DNA of 64,000 bases from Ipomoea triloba. Taxonomy: Eukaryota > Streptophyta > Magnoliopsida > Solanales > Convolvulaceae. The notes beneath the pieces were generated by a model. The model saw only the letters and a program-made list of their open reading frames with translations. It had not been told where the DNA came from and ran no database searches. Positions 54,525 through 64,000 of this stretch are shown here, one piece after another. The stretch's first letter is position 1. The number at the start of each line of letters is the position of its first letter. Location of the stretch: positions 5,765,924-5,829,923 of the forward strand of contig NC_044929.1 in NCBI RefSeq assembly GCF_003576645.1, in the 5' to 3' direction. The translations under genes were made by a program, and so were the position numbers.

Positions 54525-57239
54525 GTGTGTTTGAAAACTCGAAAAGTCAAGTTAGTATAAATCAACCATTGTGGCTATTTTAGAGGAAACTTACTTCTGC
54601 CAAAATTTAGCTAAAGTTATTTTTCACAGACCAAAAAATGACCACAATCGTTTCCAACCTGGGTTTCCGGAGGAAATCAGAGATTTTTTTAAGATAAATT
54701 TTTAATAAATAACATTATTTTTAATATTATTCTAAATAAAACAGTTCTACTCATTTTCAGAAAATGAACCAAACACATCAAGATAATTTTGTAGAATGTA
54801 ACCAAACACTGAAAATGAAATTATATTTAAAAAATGACTCATTTTCTAGAAGTCGTTTTTTTTTTTTAAATTTCTAGCCACACTCTAAAGTTTCTTATTT
54901 AATTGATGGATAAATTTTATTTTTTTTAGAACTATGGAGGGATAAAAATTTTAAATTTTTAATATTTATTTTATTATTTAAAAATAAAAAAATAATTTTT
55001 TTTTTGTAATTATTAAAGAATTTTAATCAAATAAGATAACAAAAATAAACTACATAAGACTAGTTTTTTTTTTTTTTTTTTTTTAGAAGAAAAAAAAAAC
55101 CTTAGGTTATAATGGATTTCATGTACTAAAGTCCACAGACATAACCTAATAAATGAGCAAATGTCGTAATTGGTAAACGAAAGTGATTTTTCCCAAGTTT
55201 GATAAGCTCTTTCATCGGTTTCATCACAACTGCAGATACGAAACTCACAGTTATCGAGCTCTCATCCACGGCGGACTCGTATACCACCGAGCACTGAACA
55301 TTGGAACTTTTGTGTAAGGTACGCCGGGCAGCGTTGTGCTTCATTCGGTTTGGTTTCTCCTACATTTTTATGCGACAGTGATTGGGTTAATTAGGGTACA
55401 GAGAAGAAATTTTATACAACCTTACCTCCGATTTCGCAATCGAAAAAGCTAGGGTTTTTTTTTCATGATTCTATATTTCACAGAATTGATTTGAATTCGA
55501 TGTTTTTCTGATTTGGAGGCATATGAAAGACGGTATTACTGCGCGTTGGCACCTAATTGATTGCTTTGTTCCGGAAAAATTCCCTGAGCTACCTGAAATT
55601 AAGTGCCCTTAGGAATTGCATAATCGTAGGTGTTTACCATGTGCGATAATCAAGTCTCTCGCAACTTGAGCTTTTGCTGTTAACTGATACTGTAACTAAA
55701 CTAAATGCAATTTACTGTACTTTCATTGTTAAAGCAGTGTCTGTGGACTATATGAAAACAAGAGCAACATTCATTTCTTGCATCTCAGTGGTTGTAACAA
55801 TGTGTTAGACATTGCTTTGTTGCATCATTTCAATTTATTTTTGGCATTTACTTTGGAATGTTACTAAAAATGGCTCTTGTTGCGAAAAACTCTTGCCACT
55901 TGGTCAATTGAAGCTTAGATTTGTAATTTAGTTTTGGGAGGTTGTTTCTAGCAGTGTAATCATTGAGCTTGGCTGGAAGATTTGATATCAATCTCAGCTT
56001 GATATTTAATCATGGTTCTCCAGCTTGAGGACTAATTTATTTCAAATTTTTATAGCTTATATAAAAAAATAGATTTTTTATTTCATTTCTTTTGGATACA
56101 AAGTAATCGACCTCAAGTGGACTAAGATTACTTTCAAGAGTTTAGACGTATGAATCTGAATATTTTAGTGTATGGATGCGACAATGATGCAAAACATAAG
56201 GAGATTGGCTCAAGCCTGACCAACCAATCTTCTAGCAGCTCAATTGAGCTCAGCTAACAGTGAGCAGAGCTGGTCTTGACTCTTGAGTAGCTAGCAATCT
56301 TGCTTAGTGACTAAACCTCTGTTTGTTTCTATATAGGTCAAACATGTAAACCTTTTGATAAATTTTCATTTATTTATTTATGTCCAAACATAATATTTCA
56401 TATGTGATGATAGATGATTTGGGTTGGAGGTTGGAGAAGTTTGATATCTATTTATTCTCTTGTTATATCTTCCATTGGAAGTTGGCTAGATAGTTGTTGA
56501 GAATGGTGGCTATGGAAGCTACTGATCTGTGAGTTTATTGCTAGTTTGACGGCTTAGAGGGTAAGTGATGTTGAACATGATTATGTGGGAAATAATAGAA
56601 GAACAGAGGATAGGGGATAAGCAGAAATCACAGGATGAAAAAACTATTAATAATTTAACTGTTCATAGAATGAATAAAAAACCTAGCTTGTTTAGGTCTT
56701 GGAAAAGTTCAGTTACATCAGTAAATTTATGTGATAATGTAAGGTCTAAATTATAAATTAAAAAAAAAAAGAAGTTAAATGAATACAGAAGTGCATTATG
56801 AAATCTGTAAAGTTCTGACAACAATACTTGGGTACTCCACATCAGTAAGCATCACAAGACATCCGGAGGGGAAAAACAGAATTCATAGGGAGGAAAATAT
56901 AATTCAATAATTATACAAAGTTACTTATGGTGAACAAATGACCTAACACATATATGCATTCATATGAATCCAGATGCATCAGTAAAGTTATGGGGACTGC
57001 AAAGAATAAATCACAATATGAGAATTTAAATGAAATAGCGTAAGCTGTACTGAACTACTGATAATGATATGATTAACCCCATCTCAGTATCAGGGATTTC
57101 TGTAGTGCGTAGAACAGCAATTTTATGTTTCTGGGGTTTCAACTTTTGTTATGAATTCTACTATGTATGGCTGTTGCCTGTTGGAGTAAGTCTCTTTGGT
57201 GGATTTAATTTTTGAATGGACTAGCTTATGTGTGTATAG
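54523..57239. other. Upstream region and presumed leader intron of the FRIGIDA-like gene
   Basis: 54530-55100 is AT-rich with homopolymer runs. 55200-55630 is less AT-rich, with GCTAGGGTTTTTTTTTC (about 55449), a phrase common in plant gene leaders. The first non-coding exon may lie here, but I cannot place its donor. A short - strand frame (55126-55344) has no recognisable family. 55640-57230 shows nothing else. Confidence 0.35.
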
Positions 57240-58568
57240 TAGGGGTGAGCAAAATATTGGTTAACCGACCGATAACCGATAACCGAACCGCCCGAAAAAA
57301 TCGGTTTTCGGTCGGTTTCGGTTATTGATTTTTAAAAAATTTCGATTTTTCGGTTATTGACCTTCGGTTACCGATAACCGGCATTATATATATATATATA
57401 TATATACTATTATATAGATGTATATATATAGTATTATACATTTATACTGCCAGGAGTGATAGCTAACCCATTTAGTTTTTAGCCCAAATTGCATAGCCCA
57501 TTAGCCCCAAGTCCTTAGCCAAATTCCCTAAATCCCGTTTGAGATCTGCTTCTCGCTAGTTGCTTCTCCATTCTCCAATCTCCACTTCCCAGACTTGAGA
57601 CTCCACGGACCACGATCTTCTGCAAGCTCTGCGGCTCACGCCGACACGCCCTCCGGCAGTCCGGCCTTGCCCTCGCTTTTCGCTCCTCAGTCCTCAATCC
57701 TCACATCCACTTCTCCATTCTCGTCTCTCGTCCTCTCGATTTCTGCTTCTCGGCTTCTGGGCTTCTCGTTCGCTCCTCTCCGTCTCCCTCACACTCTCCG
57801 GCCAACGCCCTCACTTAGCCTCAGGTAATACGTTATTTTTATTTATTTTTTTTAAATTTTTATACTATTAATAGTGTTTAATTAAGTAGGTAAATTTGTA
57901 TATTGTTAATAAATCAATAAATCAGTAATTAGTCTTATTGCATGATGCTTTCAAGAATCCAGTTTTATTTTATTTTTTGAAAACGGATTCCAATTTTAAT
58001 TAGTCTTAGTAGCAGTTGTTTACTCTTGGCATAATGTGATTTGATATTATGATGAACATCAAATTGTCATCTGTCTGTTCCATGTACTTTGTTGGGGCTA
58101 GTATGTTCAGGATTTTGTCTACATATTTTGGTATAACAATTAAGTATTTAAGTGTTTAATTAAATATTGTAAAAATAATACTAATGATTTTATTTATATT
58201 ATCTCATTTGATAGGTTTGAATGAATTGAAGCTTGGCACTGGAAGCAGGGTAGTAGGCAGTGTGTTTATCACTCTCTTTATTGACAGGCAGTTTGGCAAT
58301 TTGTACATTGGTTTCGATTGTAGTATTTCGACTATTGAATGTGGCAGTTTGTACTTTGTATTATTTGGAATTTTGCATGTTATTTGGTATTTGGATATTG
58401 AATAATTTGACAATTTTCGGTTTTTCGGTTAACCAATAAAACCGACCGAAACCGACATCGGTTTTTCGGTCGGTTAGAGTATTTAGGTCGGTCGGTTTCG
58501 GTCGGTCATGACGGTCGAAAATTCCCATCGGTTTTTCGGTCGGCCGACCGACCGTTTGCTCACCCCTA
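57240..58568. mobile_element. hAT-type deletion derivative in the leader intron
   Basis: The ends are TAGGGGTGAGCAAA and TTTGCTCACCCCTA with GTGTATAG (57232-57239) and CTGTATAG (58570-58577) outside, a near-perfect 8-bp target duplication as in hAT elements. The subterminal regions are packed with CGGTCGGTT/AACCGACCG-type repeats. The interior (57540-57830) is GC- and pyrimidine-rich and looks like an untranslated leader ending in a donor (CTCAGGTAATAC). The transposase frame itself is absent. Confidence 0.8.
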
Positions 58569-58684
58569 GCTGTATAGTGGTTCTGCAACTATTTCTTCTT
58601 TCTACCTTTTTTTTTTTTTACTGAAGATATATTCTCCTTTTCATAATTACAAACTCTGCATCTCGTGCAGCTATTGGAGTGGGC

Positions 58685-61485
58685 ATGGCTGAGACAGATG
58701 TAGTTACGTTAATCAATGCCATACCTTCGTTGATAGAACAGTTGAGCAACGCATTCTCTGAGCTTGAGGGGCATGAGGATGCCAGTGTAGACAAAGCTCA
58801 GTTCAAGGAAATTCAGGAACACTTCAAGCAACTTGAGGCAATGGTGGTAGACAAATATTTCGAGCTAGACATTAGAGAGAAGGCATTCTGTGAACAAGAA
58901 TCTCATGTTCTTATGCTGGTCAAGTCAAGGGAGGCAAAAGTTGCTACTATGGAGCAAGATCTGTTGGACCGTATACAAAAACTCAAAGATGCTGCTGCCT
59001 CTGCTATTTCTGAAGCACGGGAAAACCATAAACTGACACCATATGAGCCTGTGGATGTTGGGGACAGTGATGATAGCCAGGTAAGCAGCTCTCTTGGTGA
59101 TACAAATGCATTCCATACTGGCTCAGAGGTGAAATCCCCTCATGAAACCGTCCAAAATGCCGGTCCTAAGCCACGATCAGAATTGATGCAAATCTGTGAA
59201 CAGATGGATGCAAAAGGGCTTCTGAATTTTGTTACGGGGAACCAAAAGAGTGTAACAACAATTTGTAAGGAAGTTGCCCTTGCACTTCAATGTGCAACTG
59301 AACCAGGCCGTTTGGTGCTGGCTTCACTAGAGGGCTTCTACCCTCCTGATGAGCCTAATGAAAATGATGAGAAAAATATCGATATGATCCTGGGCATGCG
59401 TCGCTCCTGCCTTGTGTGCATAAAAGCCATGGCCACCTTGTTGGCAAAGGCTGATCCAGGTTCTGATTCCATCCTGTCCCCTGAAATTAAGCAGCAAGCC
59501 AAAGCCATTGCTGATGAATGGAAGCCTAAGGTGGCTAATGCTGGCACTGGTTCTGCCAGTGAGAATTCATTGGAAACCGAGGCATTTTTGCAGCTTCTTG
59601 CAACTTTTAGGATTGCTTCAGAGTTTGATGAAGAAGAACTCTGCAAGCTTGTTCTTGCAGGTGCTCACATAAGGCAGGGGCCTGAGCTCTGCCGTTCTCT
59701 TGGCTTAACACACAGGATTTCAGGTTGGTGTTCTTTTAACTAACCTGATGGGGTCAAGAGAATTAACTGTCTACTTTCAACTGCCCATTTCACCCTAGTA
59801 ATCTGAGACCATTTAGTATCTCCATCTCTAGGCAATGATTGTCTGAATGTCTTGTGCTATATTATTTGCATCGCTCAAACTAACACACCATTTTTCTCAT
59901 ATTTTATTTGTTACTTTTTATTATCTCTTTTGTTACAGGTGTAATCGAATCATTGATCAGTAGTGGGAAACAAATTGATGCTGCCCATTTTATACATGCT
60001 TTTCAGCTTACTGAAAGCTTTCCTATTGCTCCCCTTTTAAAGGCACATTTAAAGGACCTGAGAAGAGGTTTACAAGGGAAGGGTAGTAACTCAGAGGTAT
60101 TGCTGTTCTCACATTGGGCCCTCTATGGCATTCATCTGCATGAACATGATTAATTTCAATCTTATTCTTTGTAAAATGAACCATCATAAGTAGTTCTTTC
60201 GGAAGTGGATGACTCTCAACAAACTATCTTAAAGAAAAGAGTAGACAATGTGAGGTTCCCATAGATGCCAGGTTTGAGGAAAGATGTATATGCTATCTTA
60301 TCTCTCTTTTTGAGAGGTTTCCATGGCTTCAGTGCCACTACACTAGGGCTGACCATCAAATTAGTAGAGATATGAATTTGATTATTATTTTACACAGACA
60401 CTGCTAAAAATTAACTTAATTGCGTATAGGAAGATAAAGGCAAGGATAAAAGCCTAAACCCTACATTAGTTGGTAATTAGAATAGAATTCCTTTTAAGAT
60501 GATTTATGAGAAGTACTTGAGCAATTGTCATTCTAACCTTTTTTGCTTTTAAGATAGGCTCTCTTGCTGCCTTTGATAAAATTACTGGGATTATTTAAAA
60601 ATATTATGGGAAATCATAGGATTTCCTCAAGGCATTATAAAACTAAGAAAAAAAAAACAACAAATCTTATTGGAGGCTTTTATGATTGGCATAATTGTAG
60701 GTGGTGTTTTAAGGCTTGCTCATGGGATTGAATAATGTGCAATAATGCATTAGCTAACTAGTTCTGAATGAATTGAGGAGCTCTGTTTGTGTGGTTTGAA
60801 TTATTCTGCACTTGTAATATTACTGCAAAGTTTGAGCATAGATACCTCCTTATATAGTGATACTTGTGTAAGTTTCTTTCCTATTTTGAAATTTTGAGTA
60901 TTTGGATGAGTGGATAGCTGAAACTGATGGCACCCGTGTTTTTGCTCATATGCTTAATACTGCTTTATCGTGCAGAACAATGGAAATGCTCAAGAACTCA
61001 CTGCACTGAAGGCTATAATTAACTGTGTTCAAGAATACAATCTCGAGGCAGATTACCCACTCAATCCACTTCAAAGAAGGGTTGCTCAACTGGAAAATGC
61101 AAAGGCTAATAATGATAAGAAGAGATCTGCTGAACCAGAGAGACCTCGGCATTCCAAGAAGCCGTATGCAAATGGAGCACATGGTTCTCGGGGGTCTTCC
61201 TCCAATCCTAGTCGGCAGGCTCCTTCAGGTCTCACTGGGAGAGCAGCCTATGGAGGCGCCTCGGAGAGGTATCCTCCTCCCGCATATGATTATCAAGCTC
61301 CAACCTCAACTGCATACCCACCGCAAGCAGCTTATGATCAGGGATCATATTATTTTCCTCCGGATGAAATGGTTGCCGCCCCAACTTCGTATCCGGCTGC
61401 TCCTGCACCCGCACCCGCATCTAGTTACAGTGGTTATGCTACAGGTAGTGCAATGCCGGGTAATCCACGCCAACCATACATATAA
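58685..61485 (+). CDS. FRL: FRIGIDA-like protein, complete, three coding exons
   Basis: Coding exons 58685-59723, 59939-60096 and 60976-61485 join in frame through GT-AG introns to 568 residues. A splice acceptor at 58670 precedes the ATG, so there is a leader intron; an upstream GTG in frame is not a plausible start. Residues of about 20-115 form a likely coiled coil (FKEIQEHFKQLEAMV...EQDLLDRIQKLKDAA). From about 160 to 440 lies the FRIGIDA domain (SELMQICEQMDAKGLLNFV, then LEGFYPP, RRSCLVCIKAMATLL and ESLISSGKQIDAAHFIHAF). The tail has a basic patch (KKRSAEPERPRHSKKPY) and a Tyr/Pro/Ala-rich end. Length and layout match the FRL3/FRL4 branch. FRIGIDA-type proteins are nuclear scaffolds, and some promote FLC-type flowering control; the branch seen here has no settled role. 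No damage was seen. Confidence 0.93.
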
Positions 61486-61495
61486 ATTAGTCTGA

Positions 61496-64000
61496 ACTAA
61501 ACTGATTTTGCTTTAGAGAGGACCTATGTAAACTCTGTTTAGTATCTCATACTGAATCGCATTTGAGAATGTAATTTACAATTCACTGGTAGGCTAAACT
61601 CACCCCCGATTCAGTGTTTTCAGAGATCCTATTGTTTTCCTTTCTAATCACTTTATTAGATTTGTCTTCAATTCCTATATACATCAGCCTCTAGCAGTTT
61701 ATAGAAAGGAAATGTTTGAAGGGTGTTAGATTACAAAGATTTTTTTTTTGGGATACAAGGGAAAATGGAGAACAAAAAACAAAAACAAAATGAACAGTTT
61801 CAACAATATTAACTGATTTAAACACTCTAGATTAACCGTGAAGACCATGCATGCGTTCTTTGGTATTCTTTTCCTCTCCAATCTTAGATGTCTTGTATTT
61901 TTGCTTTTGGTTGGTTTCCAAATATTGTACTATCTTTTTAATCTTAACATAAATACCCCTGACATTTATGTTTTCCAATTTACCAAAAGTGAAAAATATA
62001 CTACGTATAACATTTCTTACTTGTGTAAGAGTGTATGCTAAGTCAAAGTGTACTTGCAATTTGTGACAAATGGAATATTTTTTATCAATCTATTTGTAAA
62101 AGAATGCCTAATGATGGAGTGCTTTTTTTTTTTTTTTTTGCGCAAGAAAGCTCTAGAGAGATGTAGTAAACCTCGAAAATGTGTAGCAAAGTTCTATGGG
62201 CGTTACAATGTGCCCGCTTGGTACAGTGCATGCTTACAATTGAGCATATTTTCCTCGAACAAAAACCCCTTCTAGCATAAGAACACACATTCCTTCTCTT
62301 TTCTCCAAAATGGACATGTTCTCTTTTTTTTTTTTGTCATAAAAGAAATCATTAAAAAAAACCTATTGGATGTACTTTAACAAACTTGTTATATTGTGTC
62401 CCATTTATTTTTTTATTTTTATTGTTAATCTTAGTTTTACATTTTTTGTTTTTGGTTTTATGGTGTCACTATGGATGATGGCATATTTGATTGCTAATCT
62501 TTTCAGAAGCATCTCGGAGTGGTTGGCTCTACATTAGATTGATGAATTTAATTTTCAAATTTAAAACTACATTAGGAAGTGGTTAAATGGATACATTAAC
62601 AGCAGTTTAGAAGTTATGTTGGAGAATAGACAATACATCATTAATCTTCAGGTGGAAAGTTATGTTGGAGATCAGATACCATTAATCTTAAGACAATGAT
62701 CCAACACACAAAAGGTAAGCTTCATTCTAACTTTTGTTTCCTTAAACATATTCCCTTGTGAATATCATGTTGATTATATAAATATTTTTTTAATAATATA
62801 GAGTCAGCAAATTTACAGTACTCAATTAAAAAAAAAAGAGTTTTATTTTTAGGTGAATATTATTAGGTAAAATTAGAAGAGAAAAAAAAAATAGTATTAT
62901 TCTTATTATATATACCCAACAGAGCAAAATTTCACCATCTTAGATAGAGTGTACATTCATATTTGATTAATAAACAAATTTAATTTTTGTTAACATATGT
63001 CATGTCGACCTAGTCATGGTAACTAATGAATAAAAGAGCTTAATTATCACATCAAATGGTGAATAAAATTTTGGTCCTTGTCGCAATATCTTTTTTTTCT
63101 TTTAATATTTAATGCGGGATAGAATAAACAAATTCACAATACACATTGGATAAAAATAGTTTTATTTTTGGGTAATATTAATAGGTAAAATCAGAAGGAA
63201 AAAAAAAATATTATACTTGGAGAATACTACACATTCTTTCAAAAATTTCTCCCACCTGACATGACACTTTTTCACTGAATGATTTAGTTTTTTATAACAA
63301 GTTAGTGGGGTTAACCAATTCATGACATCCAAAAATTATAAGTCATGTTAGGAAGAAATTTTTTTAAATACATTATGTATCCCGTTTACGCTAGACTAAT
63401 ACAAATACTTTGAAGATAAAATGATAAATACTGCCCGCATGGCAACTCAATTGATCACATGGATAAAGTTTGAAATGAAAGATCAGGAATTCCGTCTCAC
63501 CAACAGATTTAAATCCTCGCAGATGCTCGGTCGGACCGAGAGTCCGGGACGTGGAGGTCCTTGAGGTTAAGAATTCAATCTTTAGAAAGAAAAAAAAATG
63601 GTAAATACCACCATTAATATATGAGTTATTAGTTGGGTTTTGTGAAGTATAAAATAATAAATATGCAATCTTATTGTTTGTTTAAACTTATATTTCACAT
63701 GGAACACATTTTCCGAACATGAAACAATAAAATTAGCAACAAAAACTTAAACCTATAAATAGACATAGATCCAACATTCTGCAGAAAATTTAAAGAAAAA
63801 GAGGTGATTTAAAAAAAAAAAAAAATTCTTAGGAAGGGATCGCTTAGGAATGAAGGTAGAATAAAGCTTCATGGTGGCAAATGCTATCTAAATACACACA
63901 TCAGAATAAGAAGCAACATCTTACAGATAAAGACATCCATCCATCTTCCATTCTTCTTACAAATTCAACAAAACAAAACCAAAAAAAAAAAAAAAAAAAA
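61496..64000. other. 3' flank, no gene supported
   Basis: The first 200 bp are the probable 3' UTR. The remainder is AT-rich with poly-A and poly-T runs. 63440-63580 has a short GC-richer segment (GATGCTCGGTCGGACCGAGAG hairpin-like, about 63520) with CAATTGATCACATGG before it, which may be a small SINE fragment. The window ends in a poly-A run. Confidence 0.5.

Noticed and set aside
55126..55344. Small - strand gene divergent from the FRIGIDA-like gene
   Set aside because: 72 codons with no family match, and the sequence may belong to the leader region on the + strand.
61025..61495. 156-codon + strand frame overlapping the FRIGIDA-like last exon
   Set aside because: It is a shadow frame of the real exon 60976-61485, which continues the protein in phase.

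Overview
This is plant nuclear DNA. It has AT-rich intergenic sequence, spliced genes with GT-AG introns, eukaryote-only gene families (FRIGIDA-like, PRMT6-type arginine methyltransferase, F-box/LRR) and a dense mix of plant transposons: Helitrons, CACTA, hAT, Mutator-like elements, Tourist and Stowaway MITEs, a SINE and Ty1-copia remnants. The gene families and repeat types fit a dicot, perhaps an asterid; the species cannot be named from sequence alone. Only three genes look complete: an F-box/LRR gene (10.6-12.4 kb), PRMT6 (17.4-26.4 kb, 13 coding exons) and a FRIGIDA-like gene (58.7-61.5 kb, 3 coding exons). All three are on the + strand and they do not form a functional unit.

Layout. 0-8.5 kb is a graveyard of elements: a Helitron end at 1-136, a CACTA end with a covarying palindrome array and a ULP1-type protease gene (3.1-5.05 kb), then a decayed Ty1-copia element on the - strand with short repeats (5.7-8.15 kb). 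8.6-10.1 kb holds a tRNA-like SINE and a Mutator-like element that ends just before the F-box gene's presumed leader. 10.6-14.9 kb holds the F-box gene and its 3' flank. Most of this (11660-14893) reappears inverted at 46903-49520. PRMT6 fills 17.4-26.4 kb; its introns carry a Stowaway MITE and AT microsatellites. A 901-bp fold-back element follows.

27.8-33.1 kb is bounded by inverted repeats of about 200 bp and contains a plant mobile domain (PMD) gene, a divergent B3-like reading frame and a regular array of two alternating palindromes. It reads as one large transposon, or a nest of them, and is the most interesting stretch in the window. 34-43 kb holds two Helitrons with both termini recognisable, a GC-rich LTR-like block and a minisatellite. 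43-54 kb holds MITEs, the inverted truncated F-box copy, a Ty1-copia gag pseudogene and a decayed hAT transposase. The FRIGIDA-like gene has a leader intron invaded by a 1.3-kb hAT-type deletion derivative. The last 2.5 kb has no gene that I can support.

Assembly warning. The window has exactly two N bases (9125 and 40440). Each lies between two copies of the same sequence that appear identical by eye (216 bp and 1736 bp). These look like unmerged contig overlaps rather than biological tandem duplications.
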